A DNA stretch of 64,000 nucleotides from contig NZ_CAJXQY010000010.1 in NCBI RefSeq assembly GCF_913058315.1, forward strand, positions 1 to 64,000. Direction: 5' to 3'. The position numbers were made by a program, and so were the translations under genes. Position 1 is the stretch's first letter. The number at the start of each line of letters is the position of its first letter. The stretch is from an uncultured Alteromonas sp. (lineage in GTDB: Bacteria > Pseudomonadota > Gammaproteobacteria > Enterobacterales > Alteromonadaceae). This document shows, piece after piece, positions 33,258 to 43,769 of this stretch. The notes beneath the pieces were generated by a model. The model was not told the origin of the DNA, ran no database searches, and saw only the letters and a program-made list of their open reading frames with translations.

Positions 33258-34046
33258 ATGCATCCAGCACTTTGGATCAGTAAAACCGGACTTGATGCCG
33301 CACAAACCGACGTGGCCGTGGTATCGAACAACCTGGCTAACGCGTCTACCGTTGGGTTTAAAAAGGATCGGGCGATCTTTGAAGACTTGCTCTATCAAAA
33401 CATCAATCAGCCTGGTGGTCGTTCCTCTGCGGATACCGAATTACCGTCAGGGTTAATGGTGGGGGCCGGCTCTAAAGTGGTCGCCACCCAAAAAGCCCAC
33501 ACTCAGGGCAACCTGTTAACCACCGACAATGCACTGGATATGTCTATTCAGGGGCGCGGCTTTTTTGAGATTCTACAGCCGGACGGCACCATTGCTTATA
33601 CCCGAAATGGTCAGTTTACGTTAAACGATCAAGGGCAAATTGTTACCCCGGGTGCCGGCTTCCTGTTGCAGCCAGAAATCGCTATTCCTGAAGATGCCCA
33701 GCAAATCACCATTTCTCAGGATGGAGAGGTGTCTGCATCGGTGCGTGGTCAGGCTGAGCCTCAGGTGCTTGGTCAGCTCAATATTTCTGATTTTGTTAAC
33801 CCGACCGGCTTACAGCCTGTGGGTCAGAACCTTTATGTTGAAACGGCAGTATCCGGCGCGCCATTGCAGGGTGTACCAGGTCTGCAGGGCCTGGGGACTA
33901 TCGTGCAGGGCACGCTGGAAACGTCCAACGTGAATGTGACCGAAGAACTGGTAAATCTGATCGAAAGCCAACGGCTATATGAAATGAACTCCAAAGTGAT
34001 TTCATCGGTTGATCAGATGCTTGGTCAGGTTATACAGCAGCTTTAA
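33258..34046 (+). CDS. flgG: Flagellar distal rod protein FlgG
   Basis: MHPALWISKTGLDAAQTDVAVVSNNLANASTVGFKKDRA. Confidence 0.96.
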   Translation: MHPALWISKTGLDAAQTDVAVVSNNLANASTVGFKKDRAIFEDLLYQNINQPGGRSSADTELPSGLMVGAGSKVVATQKAHTQGNLLTTDNALDMSIQGRGFFEILQPDGTIAYTRNGQFTLNDQGQIVTPGAGFLLQPEIAIPEDAQQITISQDGEVSASVRGQAEPQVLGQLNISDFVNPTGLQPVGQNLYVETAVSGAPLQGVPGLQGLGTIVQGTLETSNVNVTEELVNLIESQRLYEMNSKVISSVDQMLGQVIQQL

Positions 34047-34060
34047 TCTAAGGTGATCTC

Positions 34061-34744
34061 ATGATGCGTGTATTACTGGTATTTACTTGTGTTGCCCTGT
34101 TTAGCGGTTGTGCCAGTACTTCGCCCGAACGCGTTGAGGCGAATGATCCGTCCTTCGCGCCGGTCATTCCTGAACTGCCGCGCGAGCAAATTGTTGAGGA
34201 CGGCGGCCTGTTTCGCCCGCGTATGGCTAATAGTCTGTATTCAGATGTAACGGCCCGGCGGGTGGGTGACATTATCACGGTGACTCTCAGTGAAAATACC
34301 AATGCTACCAAATCTGCCGGCACCACTACGTCTAAAGAAACCGGTGTTGACGTGCAGCCCATTACCGGCTTAGGCGGCAACGCGTTGAACATAGGTAATC
34401 AGTCCATTCAGCTTGGGGTAAATTCTTCCAGCGAATTTGCCGGAGATGCCCAGGCGAATCAGAGTAACAGTCTGAACGGCAGTATTTCGGTTACCGTCAC
34501 TGACGTACTGGCCAACCAGAACCTGGTAATACGCGGTGAGAAATGGCTGACATTAAACCACGGTGATGAATACATCCGTTTAACCGGCATTATTCGCGCA
34601 TCAGACATTTCACCGGAAAATGAAATCCTGTCGACCCGTATTGCCAATGCCCGCATTCAGTACAGTGGTACCGGTAGCTTTGCCCGCTCTCAGGAGAAAG
34701 GCTGGCTGACTAAATTCTTTTCATCACAATGGTGGCCTTTCTAG
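34061..34744 (+). CDS. flgH: Flagellar L-ring lipoprotein FlgH
   Basis: Lipobox [27 protein letters not shown]. Confidence 0.95.
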   Translation: MMRVLLVFTCVALFSGCASTSPERVEANDPSFAPVIPELPREQIVEDGGLFRPRMANSLYSDVTARRVGDIITVTLSENTNATKSAGTTTSKETGVDVQPITGLGGNALNIGNQSIQLGVNSSSEFAGDAQANQSNSLNGSISVTVTDVLANQNLVIRGEKWLTLNHGDEYIRLTGIIRASDISPENEILSTRIANARIQYSGTGSFARSQEKGWLTKFFSSQWWPF

Positions 34745-34752
34745 GGGGTAAC

Positions 34753-35862
34753 ATGGGTAAATTATTAAGTGTCGTACTGTGTTGCCTGTGTCTGGTTACC
34801 AGCGCTCATGGGCAGCGCATCAAAGACGTTGCCAGTATTCAGGGCGTGCGTAGTAACCAGTTAATTGGTTATGGTCTGGTGGTGGGCTTGCCCGGCACCG
34901 GCGAGCAAAGCCCGTTTACCGAACAAAGTTTCAGAACCATGCTGACCAATTTTGGCATCAGCCTGGACCCGAATATTAAACCCAAAATTAAGAACGTCGC
35001 CGCTGTGGCCGTGCATGCCGAATTGCCACCCTTTATTAAACCCGGTCAAACCATCGATGTAACAGTGTCTTCGGTCGGTGAAGCCAGCAGTCTGCAAGGC
35101 GGCACCTTGCTACAAACCTTTCTTAAAGGTGTGGACGGCAATATCTATGCCGTGGCTCAGGGCAGTCTGGTTGTCAGTGGTTTCGGTGCGGAAGGTGGCG
35201 ATGGCTCGCGAGTGGTGGTGAATACGCCAACCGTCGGCCGCATCGCTAACGGTGCGTTGGTTGAGCGGGCAGTACCGAGCGGTTTTGCCAGCGGCGACAG
35301 CCTGACCCTTAACTTGCATTATCCGGATTTTTCTACCGCCCAAGCGCTGGCCGATGTGATTAATCAGCGCCTGGGTGCTCAGCCTGAAAAAGGCTATGCC
35401 ATTGCTGAACCGCTCGATGCGGCGTCAGTAAGGGTTACTGCACCTAGGGATCCGGGTCAGCGGGTAGGCTTTTTGGCCACCCTGGAAAACTTTGAATTTA
35501 CTCCTGCAGATGCACCGGCGCGTGTAGTAGTTAATAGCCGTACCGGCACCATTGTTATTGGTCGCGATGTGCGTTTATTACCGGCCGCAATCACTCACGG
35601 CGGGCTAACGGTGACGATCAGCGAAAATCAGCAGGTAACTCAGCCTAATGCGCTGGCCGATGGTGAAACCGCAGTCACCACTCAGTCGATTATTGACGTT
35701 AATCTGGCCGACAGTCGCATGTTTAAATTTGAACCCGGGGTAACCCTTGATCAACTGGTTCGTGCGGTGAATGAAGTTGGTGCCGCGCCGGGCGATCTGA
35801 TGGCTATCCTTGAAGCGCTTAGACAGGCTGGCGCGTTACAGGGCGAACTGGTGGTGATCTGA
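34753..35862 (+). CDS. flgI: Flagellar P-ring protein FlgI
   Basis: [29 protein letters not shown]; start at ATG 34753. Confidence 0.96.
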   Translation: MGKLLSVVLCCLCLVTSAHGQRIKDVASIQGVRSNQLIGYGLVVGLPGTGEQSPFTEQSFRTMLTNFGISLDPNIKPKIKNVAAVAVHAELPPFIKPGQTIDVTVSSVGEASSLQGGTLLQTFLKGVDGNIYAVAQGSLVVSGFGAEGGDGSRVVVNTPTVGRIANGALVERAVPSGFASGDSLTLNLHYPDFSTAQALADVINQRLGAQPEKGYAIAEPLDAASVRVTAPRDPGQRVGFLATLENFEFTPADAPARVVVNSRTGTIVIGRDVRLLPAAITHGGLTVTISENQQVTQPNALADGETAVTTQSIIDVNLADSRMFKFEPGVTLDQLVRAVNEVGAAPGDLMAILEALRQAGALQGELVVI

Positions 35863-36815
35863 TGGACGTACTGAATACAAAATCGCAGTTAGAGTCGGCC
35901 CGCAACGTTCATGACTTATCCAGTCTGAACCGTTTGCGTGAAGCTGCCTATTCGAAAGATGACAAAGCGCTCAAAGAAGCAGCGCAGCAGTTCGAAGCGA
36001 TTTTTGTTCAGATGATGCTCAAATCCATGCGTAAAGCCCAGGATGCCATGGCCGACAAAGACAGCCCGTTTAATACCGAAGAAGTAAAGTTCTATCGTGA
36101 CATGCACGATAAACAGCTCGCCCAGGATCTGTCCAGCGGTGGTGGTGTTGGCCTGGCTGAAATTATTGTTCAGCAGTTGGGGCAGCATGATATCAACGAT
36201 TATATTCCGGCCAGTGTGGCCCGTAACGACGGTAATCTGGCGTCGCTGAACCGACAACGTGAATTCCGCATTGAGAAGGCACAACAAACCGCCGAACTAC
36301 TCAGCGATCCGCAATCACAACAGGCCTTTAAAACTGCCGCGTTTAGTAACCCTCAGGAGTTCGTCGAACAACTCTGGCCAGCTGCCAGCAAAGCGGCGGA
36401 AGAGCTGGGGATTGAACCCAGGGCATTACTGGCGCAGGCGGCAGTGGAAACCGGCTGGGGTCAACATGTTATTCATCATGGCAGTGGCAACAGTGCCAAT
36501 AATCTGTTTGGTATTAAGGCCAATAGCAATTGGCAGGGTGAGTCGGCGACGGTCAATACCATGGAGTTTGACGGAACGGTAGCGCGTCAGCAGCGCGCCG
36601 CGTTTCGCTCTTACGATAATTTACAGCAAGGCTTTGAAGATTATGTGCAGTTTATTCGTGGCCAGGAACGGTACCGCCCGGCAGTAGAAAATGCCGGCGA
36701 TCCCAAGACCTATTTTAAAGCCTTACAGGATGCAGGCTACGCCACGGATCCACAGTATGCGGATAAGGTGATGGCCGTTTATAACAGTGATTCTTTGCGG
36801 AGCTATCTGCCATGA
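35862..36815 (+). CDS. flgJ: Flagellar rod assembly protein/muramidase FlgJ
   Basis: Rod-binding N-domain plus glucosaminidase domain (LLAQAAVETGWGQHVI). Confidence 0.95.
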   Translation: MDVLNTKSQLESARNVHDLSSLNRLREAAYSKDDKALKEAAQQFEAIFVQMMLKSMRKAQDAMADKDSPFNTEEVKFYRDMHDKQLAQDLSSGGGVGLAEIIVQQLGQHDINDYIPASVARNDGNLASLNRQREFRIEKAQQTAELLSDPQSQQAFKTAAFSNPQEFVEQLWPAASKAAEELGIEPRALLAQAAVETGWGQHVIHHGSGNSANNLFGIKANSNWQGESATVNTMEFDGTVARQQRAAFRSYDNLQQGFEDYVQFIRGQERYRPAVENAGDPKTYFKALQDAGYATDPQYADKVMAVYNSDSLRSYLP

Positions 36816-36861
36816 AAAAGAGTTGCCCGGTAATGTTGCCCTATCAGGCTAAGGCTTGCTT

Positions 36862-38907
36862 ATGAGCGGCAACGTTGATTTATATTCAATTGCCACCAGC
36901 GGCGTCAATGCCAGCCGCCGGCTGCTGGCGACTGCCAGTAATAACATTGCCAATGTTAACTCTGAAGGCTATGTGCGCGAGCGTACATCGGTAACCAATG
37001 AGCTTTATGGCGGTGTCGGCCGCGCAACCACAGAACGGGTTATCAATCAGTTTGCGCAAAATCAGTTGCGCCGTGATACCACGTTGGTGGGAGAGTGGGA
37101 GACGTTTTCTGAAAAGACCTCAGCAATAGATAATCTGTTGGCCAACGAAGCCAATTCGCTGTCGACCGGGTTTAGTGATTTTTTTGCCTCAGTGCAGACC
37201 GCAGCTGATGATCCAACGAATTTGTCCTCACGCCAGCTGGTGCTGTCAGAGGGGGAAGCATTGCTACGCCGCATGTCGTCACTGTCTGATTTTATGGAAG
37301 CCAAGGAAGAAGAACTTAACCTTGAATTTACCAGCATGGTTAAGCATGCCAACAGCCTGATTGAATCCATAGGCGAGCTGAACAAAGCCATTCTGGTAGC
37401 CAAAGGCAACTTCAAAGACAGCGAACCTTCGGCGTTACTTAACGAGCGTGACAAAGCGATTAATGATCTGGCAGAGATCATGGATATCACCGTGCGAGAA
37501 AGTAAAAATGCCAACGGCTCTTTGCTGGTCAACCTGTCGAGTGGCGAGTCGCTAGTGCTGGAAGACGGCAGTTTTAACCTTTTCGAGCTCAGCGATAATG
37601 CTGATTTCATGCAAAAGCAACTGGAATTGGCGACTAACTTTTCTGGCAGCAAACCCAATACCGATATCAACATTGCTGAAGAAGATCTTGGCGGCGCTCT
37701 GGGGGGCCTGTTTCGCTACCGGGACGAGGTATTAGGCCCGTCGCAGCGGGATATAGGCCAGATGGCGGTGGCTTTTGCCGATGCGGTTAACTCGCAAAAT
37801 CGCCTGGGGATGGATCTGGATTTTCAGCTTGGCGGTGACATATTCACGTTGCCGGAATTGAGCGGCCTGCCGTATAGCAATACCCCACCCACGCTGGCAT
37901 TATCCGGGCAATTTACCCCTGGTAAGGGCAACGAGCTTACCGATGCCGATATTCGCGTTTCGGTTACCAACGTTACCGGCGCCGGTGTGCCCAGTGAGGT
38001 ATCGGTGGAGCTGCTAAATGGCGATGGCACACCTAAGCTGGATGAAAACAACCAGCCGGTGCTGTTCAGTAACATTACGCTAAACGCCGGCTATACCGAA
38101 ATTCCGGGCGGCATTGAAATTGAATTTCAGTCTGCCGGTGGCTACAGCGTAGGCAACCAGTTTCTGGTTCAACCGGTCAAATACAGTGCATCGGATATTA
38201 CTATGGCCACTTCCCGGCCAGAAGACTTAGCCTTTGCCAGCCCGGTACGTGGTGATGCCGGTAACAATAATCTTGGTGATGCTACGGTAGTGAATACTCA
38301 GGTGTACGATACCGATGTTACTACGTCGTTTTTTGATGGCGCGGGTGGACTGGATGCGGGCGCTCCTGCACAGATTCGGTTTACTGCAGGCGACAGTTAT
38401 GAAGTGCTCGATAGCGGCGGCACGGTGTTATCCACCGTTACCGGGGCCACTGATTTTAATAACCTGCTGGCCCAGGCCGGCGCTGGTTTAAACGGCAGTT
38501 ACGATATCAGTCTTGAAGGGATCCCCGCTGCTGGTGACACCTTTTCGATCAGCTACAATACCAATGGTAGCTTTGATAACCAGAATGCACTGGAATTGGC
38601 CTCCTTGAAACAAGCGTCGCTGGTTCAATTGAGCACTAACTCAAGCAGTGAGCCGCGCACGCTGCACGAGAGTTACTCCACCCTGGTAAGCCGGGTGGGC
38701 GAAGAGTCATCCTCTGCCAGTATTGCTCTGCAAGCCGCCGAAAGCATGAAAGTGCAGTCTACCGAGTGGTTTGACTCAGTGTCGGGAGTGAGTCTGGATG
38801 AAGAAGCGGCGAACCTTGTGCGTTATCAGCAGTCTTATGCCGCAGCAGCCAGAATTTTGAGCACGGCTCAGGAATTGTTTAATACTATTTTATCGTCGGT
38901 TAGGTAA
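36862..38907 (+). CDS. flgK: Flagellar hook-associated protein 1 FlgK
   Basis: YSIATSGVNASRRLLATASNNIANVNSEGYVRER; C-terminal D0 helix. Confidence 0.93.
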   Translation: MSGNVDLYSIATSGVNASRRLLATASNNIANVNSEGYVRERTSVTNELYGGVGRATTERVINQFAQNQLRRDTTLVGEWETFSEKTSAIDNLLANEANSLSTGFSDFFASVQTAADDPTNLSSRQLVLSEGEALLRRMSSLSDFMEAKEEELNLEFTSMVKHANSLIESIGELNKAILVAKGNFKDSEPSALLNERDKAINDLAEIMDITVRESKNANGSLLVNLSSGESLVLEDGSFNLFELSDNADFMQKQLELATNFSGSKPNTDINIAEEDLGGALGGLFRYRDEVLGPSQRDIGQMAVAFADAVNSQNRLGMDLDFQLGGDIFTLPELSGLPYSNTPPTLALSGQFTPGKGNELTDADIRVSVTNVTGAGVPSEVSVELLNGDGTPKLDENNQPVLFSNITLNAGYTEIPGGIEIEFQSAGGYSVGNQFLVQPVKYSASDITMATSRPEDLAFASPVRGDAGNNNLGDATVVNTQVYDTDVTTSFFDGAGGLDAGAPAQIRFTAGDSYEVLDSGGTVLSTVTGATDFNNLLAQAGAGLNGSYDISLEGIPAAGDTFSISYNTNGSFDNQNALELASLKQASLVQLSTNSSSEPRTLHESYSTLVSRVGEESSSASIALQAAESMKVQSTEWFDSVSGVSLDEEAANLVRYQQSYAAAARILSTAQELFNTILSSVR

Positions 38908-38912
38908 CAGAC

Positions 38913-40139
38913 ATGCGTATTTCCACCAATCAACTTTATGATCAGAATATCCGCGCGATTATGGATAATCAGTCAGGGCTGGCTGACACCCAGCAGCAGT
39001 TGAGTACCGGTAAGAAAATTAACCGGCCGTCGGATGATCCGGTGGGCACTGCCAAAGTCCTGCGCATGACCGAAGAACTGGCCAGCTTAAAGCAATATCA
39101 ACGTAATAATGACCTGGTAACCGGTTCGTTGGAGCAACAGGAAACCATTCTGCGTAACATTACCGATTCAGTTAACCGCGCAAGGGTGCTCACTATTCAG
39201 GCCGGTGACGGATTGTTATCTGATGCCGATCGTAAAGCGCTGGCGTCAGAGATAGGCCAGATCAAAGACGAAGTATTCGATCTGATGAACTCGCAAAATG
39301 CTGAGGGTGACTACTACTTTTCGGGTTATCAGTCTGAATCTCAACCTTTCGTTTTGAATGCGGGCGGTCCTGGCAACGCGTATACCTATCAGGGCGATAG
39401 CGGTAGCAACGAAGTACAGCTTTCTAATAGTGTCAAGGTGAGAAGCAGCGCATCAGGGCAATCGCTATTCGAAGATGTACCGGCGCGGCGCAACTTCACC
39501 ATCACCAATAATTCCGGGATTACTGTGGATGAAGCGGTGGTGGCCGGGCAGGGCGATTTTGATACTTTCTATAAGAATAACTACGATCCGCTCACCGCTG
39601 CCAATAATAATTATCGCATTACCATCACTGCACCTAACCAGGTAGAGATCCAGAATCTCGGTACTGGTAACGTAGTCGCAACTAAAGATTTCACCTCAGG
39701 TGAGCCATTCAATTTCGCCGGTATTGATTTTAACCTGCAGGGCGGAACCGGTAATACTCTGGATTTTCAGTTAGATGCGCCGCAAAAGAAAAATATTGCC
39801 ACCACGCTGCATGACTTACAGCAGGCGCTGAATAACGATGAGTTGAGTGATGCCGCCTACCGTGAAGCGTTAAGTGATGCCTTGGTGGGCATTGACAACG
39901 GCCTGGAAAAAATAGCCTTTGAAACCTCGTCCATTGGTGCTCGGTTGAATGTGGCTCAATCGGTTTATGAAACCAACCTGGATTTGGAAGTGTCGACCAA
40001 AGAGGCTCGTAGCGCTATTCAGGACGTAGATTATGCCGAAGCCTCAGCCGAATTTGCTAAGCAGGAGGCGGCACTAACCGCAGCGCTGACCACCTTTCCA
40101 CGAATTTCCAATTTGTCGCTGTTTAATTATATTTCATAG
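38913..40139 (+). CDS. flgL: Flagellar hook-associated protein 3 FlgL
   Basis: MRISTNQLYDQNIRAIMDNQSGLADTQQQLSTGKKINRPSDDPVG. Confidence 0.95.
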   Translation: MRISTNQLYDQNIRAIMDNQSGLADTQQQLSTGKKINRPSDDPVGTAKVLRMTEELASLKQYQRNNDLVTGSLEQQETILRNITDSVNRARVLTIQAGDGLLSDADRKALASEIGQIKDEVFDLMNSQNAEGDYYFSGYQSESQPFVLNAGGPGNAYTYQGDSGSNEVQLSNSVKVRSSASGQSLFEDVPARRNFTITNNSGITVDEAVVAGQGDFDTFYKNNYDPLTAANNNYRITITAPNQVEIQNLGTGNVVATKDFTSGEPFNFAGIDFNLQGGTGNTLDFQLDAPQKKNIATTLHDLQQALNNDELSDAAYREALSDALVGIDNGLEKIAFETSSIGARLNVAQSVYETNLDLEVSTKEARSAIQDVDYAEASAEFAKQEAALTAALTTFPRISNLSLFNYIS

Positions 40140-41056
40140 TTAAGCCGGGCAAGATACATTCTGCTTTGATTGTCGAGATGGCTGGAGTAGTAGGCAATAT
40201 ACAGTTTGTCACCCTGGCGAATCATGCCGGGGTAACTGTTATCGCCGCCACTGGGCAATGTCAGTAGCTTAACCAGTTCGCCATTGTGAATATTCAGTGA
40301 CCAAAGCTGTGTCACCAGGTTTCGTCCGTTAAAATGACGCCCGCATACTAAAGCCATATCATTATCAACCGGTAATAATACCGGCGCGCCAATGTAATCG
40401 CCGAGATCCTGCCATTGCCACTGAGTATAAGGCGGCTTGCTCCGGCCCAGCTGTGCCGTGAAGCTGTCGGCATCGCGCCGGGCCACTGCAATAAGTTCAC
40501 CTTGCTGAGTAAAATAACAATCAGTTTCGTTGGGATAGCCCAATTGATGGTGAGTTTTTGACAAACAGGCGCTAACCACCTTGTGCATCTTGCCGCGCAA
40601 ACTGCCAGCATACAAATCCAGTTGTTCTGACGGGCGGTGATAAGCCAGCCCCCAGTGGCGCCCCTGGTAAGTAGTAGCGCGCCACAACCACCAGTTATCC
40701 GGCCCCGGATCGTGACGTGACGACCAACTGAGCCCGTCACCGCTAAACCAGGTGTAAGTTTTCGCCGCGCCCAGGCTGGTCAGCCAGCGCTGATGGGCGA
40801 GAAGATAAAGGCGGTCGTTGTCGATACAAAAATGTGGATCGCGTAGATCGCCCTCCGGACTTGTCAGACATTGAAAGCGTACCGGTTGGCCAAGGTCGTT
40901 AATTTCGGCCACCACAATAATGCCGTTATTACTCATGTGATGGGTGCCCTGGCGATAACACACCAGTAGTCGGTCGTTAAATAAAACGATATCCCCAAAG
41001 GCATTATGCGCAGCGCCCCGGCATACCCGGGTCAGGCGATTTAATTGTACTTTCAT
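40127..41056 (-). CDS. Sialidase-like (BNR/Asp-box superfamily) beta-propeller protein, no evident signal peptide
   Basis: 309 aa; WFSGDGLSW Asp-box-like, NETDCYFTQQGELIAVARRD, GGDNSYPGMIRQGDKLYIAYYSSH motifs typical of sialidase-fold proteins. Confidence 0.6.
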   Translation of the reverse strand: MKVQLNRLTRVCRGAAHNAFGDIVLFNDRLLVCYRQGTHHMSNNGIIVVAEINDLGQPVRFQCLTSPEGDLRDPHFCIDNDRLYLLAHQRWLTSLGAAKTYTWFSGDGLSWSSRHDPGPDNWWLWRATTYQGRHWGLAYHRPSEQLDLYAGSLRGKMHKVVSACLSKTHHQLGYPNETDCYFTQQGELIAVARRDADSFTAQLGRSKPPYTQWQWQDLGDYIGAPVLLPVDNDMALVCGRHFNGRNLVTQLWSLNIHNGELVKLLTLPSGGDNSYPGMIRQGDKLYIAYYSSHLDNQSRMYLARLNYEI

Positions 41057-41154
41057 AATAAAGTTTACACCGTGAATTCTTTATCCTGGCAGTACGTTAC
41101 CACGTTCTGCCTGGCAACTTTTTGCCGTCCCTGAAAAAAATAGTGAATTTTTAT

Positions 41155-41181
41155 TAAAGGGAATTTTGCATGGGTCGATAA
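41155..41181 (+). promoter_or_regulatory. sigma28 promoter for flagellin 1
   Basis: TAAAGGGA-11 nt-GTCGATAA. Confidence 0.85.
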
Positions 41182-41304
41182 AGATGATGAGAGAGCCAGT
41201 TCATCAATTACCCCTCAAGGTGTTGGTGACTACTATTTAAATTGAAAAACACCGGGTCACCCGGTAGCCAGCTCTGGCTGGATTGAGAGTGTAGGAGAGA
41301 CTTT

Positions 41305-42129
41305 ATGTCTATGTTCGTCAATACCAATGTGTCTGCATTAAACGCGCAACGCCAGTTGTTCGATGTATCTAATGCTTTAAGCACTTCATTTGAGCGTCTT
41401 TCATCAGGTTTCCGTATCAACGGAGCTGCTGACGATGCTGCAGGTTTGCAAATTACCGATCGTATGACTTCTCAGATCCAAGGTCTGAACCAGGCTGTAC
41501 GTAATGCTAATGATGCAATTTCACTCACCCAAACCGCAGAAGGCGCGCTGAACGAGACCACTACGGCTCTGCAACGTATTCGCCAACTGGCAGTGCAGTC
41601 TCAAAACGGTATCAACAGCTCTGCTGACCGTGTTGCCCTGCAAAAAGAAGTGTCGGCACTGAAAACCGAAATTTCACGTATCTCTACTGATTCACAGTTT
41701 AACGGCCTTGATCTGTTAACCGGTACTTACTCTGCTAAGTTCCTGGTGGGCGCCAATGGCGGTCAGACTATCTCAGTCAACCTGTCTCGCGCTGGTGGCT
41801 TCGGAGCCTCAGGCCTGAGCGTTGGCTCACTGTCTGTTGCTACGGCTTCAAATGCCTCTGCAGCACTGGCTTCAGTAGATGCCGCAATATCCTCAATCGG
41901 TGGTGTGCGTGCCGACCTTGGTGCACTGCAAAACCGTTTCCAATCGACTATTCGTAACCTGAGTAATATCTCAGAAAACGTATCTGCAGCCCGTTCACGA
42001 ATCAAAGACACTGATTTCGCGGAAGAGACTGCAGCACTAACGCGTAACCAGATTATCCAGCAGGCGAGTACCACTGTTTTGTCTCAGGCAAATCAGCGTC
42101 CGCAGGCTGCACTACAGCTATTAGGATAA
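41305..42129 (+). CDS. fliC: Flagellin (paralogue 1)
   Basis: 274 aa, [47 protein letters not shown]-terminal D0. Confidence 0.95.
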   Translation: MSMFVNTNVSALNAQRQLFDVSNALSTSFERLSSGFRINGAADDAAGLQITDRMTSQIQGLNQAVRNANDAISLTQTAEGALNETTTALQRIRQLAVQSQNGINSSADRVALQKEVSALKTEISRISTDSQFNGLDLLTGTYSAKFLVGANGGQTISVNLSRAGGFGASGLSVGSLSVATASNASAALASVDAAISSIGGVRADLGALQNRFQSTIRNLSNISENVSAARSRIKDTDFAEETAALTRNQIIQQASTTVLSQANQRPQAALQLLG

Positions 42130-42231
42130 TCCGTTATGACACCCAAGTCAGGGAATGGGGCCAGGAGGTAGTGAACCAGGTATCCGCCTGACACCGGGAG
42201 TTAGCTCACTCTCAATTAAAAATGAGCATTA

Positions 42232-42249
42232 GCCGGACGAAAGTCCGGC
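42232..42249 (+). other. GNRA-capped hairpin downstream of flagellin 1
   Basis: GCCGGAC-GAAA-GTCCGGC, perfect 7-bp stem. Confidence 0.65.
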
Positions 42250-42307
42250 GCTTTAACGGCTGTAACTTATTGATTTTTAAGCTCAATAAAATTTAGTAAA
42301 AAAAGGC

Positions 42308-42335
42308 TAAAGGATTTCTCCTGCCCGCACGATAA
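42308..42335 (+). promoter_or_regulatory. Weak sigma28-like promoter for flagellin 2
   Basis: TAAAGGAT-12 nt-CACGATAA (one extra spacer base). Confidence 0.5.
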
Positions 42336-42480
42336 CTATTACAAAGGCACTGCGAATAACAAAAATAAATACGCAAAAGTGCCAGGCTGATCGCCCCAAT
42401 AATAACAATATGATCGGCCAGACCAGGTTAACAAAAACAATAAAAACCTGGGTAATACAAAATCGTTAGGAGATTAAAAA

Positions 42481-43311
42481 ATGAGCTTATACGTTAGCAC
42501 GAATGTGTCGTCGCTGAATGCTCAGCGGCAACTATTTACCTCAAATAACCATTTGAGTACCGCTTTTGAGCGCTTGTCTTCCGGTTTCCGGATTAACAGT
42601 GCCAAAGATGATGCCGCTGGACTACAAATTTCAGACCGTATCACATCCCAAATTATGGGCCTGGATCAGGCCGTTCGTAACGCCAATGACGGGATTTCTC
42701 TCGCTCAGGTTGCCGAAGGCGCCATGCAGGAAATCACTACCGCATTACAGCGTATCCGTGTTCTGGCTATCCAGGCACAAAATGGTATTAATACCTCCGC
42801 TGACCGTCTGGCACTGCAAAAAGAAGTGTCAGCTCTGAAAACTGAGATTTCGCGTATTGCGTCGACCTCTCAGTTCGCGGGTGGGGATATTCTTACCGGT
42901 ACGTTCTCTACTGCATTCCTGGTAGGAGCGCAGGCAGGGCAATTTATTAACTTCAATCTGTCTCGCTCCGGCGGTTATGGCTTCTCAGGCTTAACCAACG
43001 GGTATAACGCCAGTGTTTTGACGGCCGGACAGGCGTCAGCCACGTTACCTATTATCGATTCGGCCATTTCAGCCATCGATGCCAAGCGTGCAGACCTGGG
43101 TGCGATTCAAAACCGCTTCCAGTCAACTATCAGAAATTTAAGCAATATTTCGGAAAACGCTTCAGCGGCACGGTCACGTATCAGAGATACTGATTTCGCT
43201 ACTGAGACTGCCGAACTGACTCGCTGGCAGATTATCCAGCAGGCCAGTACCACGGTACTGAGCCAGGCGAATCAGCGGCCTCAGGCTGCACTACAGCTGC
43301 TGCAAGGTTAA
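42481..43311 (+). CDS. fliC: Flagellin (paralogue 2)
   Basis: 276 aa, [46 protein letters not shown]. Confidence 0.95.
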   Translation: MSLYVSTNVSSLNAQRQLFTSNNHLSTAFERLSSGFRINSAKDDAAGLQISDRITSQIMGLDQAVRNANDGISLAQVAEGAMQEITTALQRIRVLAIQAQNGINTSADRLALQKEVSALKTEISRIASTSQFAGGDILTGTFSTAFLVGAQAGQFINFNLSRSGGYGFSGLTNGYNASVLTAGQASATLPIIDSAISAIDAKRADLGAIQNRFQSTIRNLSNISENASAARSRIRDTDFATETAELTRWQIIQQASTTVLSQANQRPQAALQLLQG

Positions 43312-43325
43312 TCCTATGCATAAGC

Positions 43326-43436
43326 TTACGAATGCAAAACGCGGGGGCAGACTGCATTCGGTAATCGAATAACGATGAGTAGATAAAAAGAAAAACGGTC
43401 GAGTTGCAATATGTGGGGGCAGACTGCAATCGACCG
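43326..43436 (+). repeat. Tandem pair of stem-loops sharing a 16-nt G-rich loop with different stems
   Basis: 43326-43364 TTAC(-)GAATGCA/TGCATTCGGTAA and 43396-43436 CGGTCGA(G)TTGCA/TGCAATCGACCG; shared GGGGGCAGACTGCA (43343-43356, 43415-43428). Confidence 0.7.
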
Positions 43437-43769
43437 GTGAGTAGAGTGTATTTGCAAGACAACGTGGTATTTGGTTAACGCTAAATGACAAAACCAGTGG
43501 GTTTTGTGTGTTGAGCTAAGCTGCCGACTGACAGGAATGAAGCCAGGAGGTAGTGAGAGGTATGAGGTCTGAACATCATACCTGCAGTCAGCATGAGCTT
43601 GTGCTCAATTTAGCACTGCTTAACCAGGCATACGCCAAGCAAAGCGTCAGTTTTTTATCACTGACGCCATAAACAATGCATAGGCTGTGCCAACACGTTG
43701 AAGTGATTTTTAAATCGCGTTGAAAATAATAAAAACAACAACGCTAACTTTAACTGTTAGGAGTAATCC

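Noticed and set aside
41112-41125. sigma54-like TGGCAAC...TTGC before flagellin 1
   Set aside because: GG to GC spacing is 9 instead of 10 and a better sigma28 site lies downstream.
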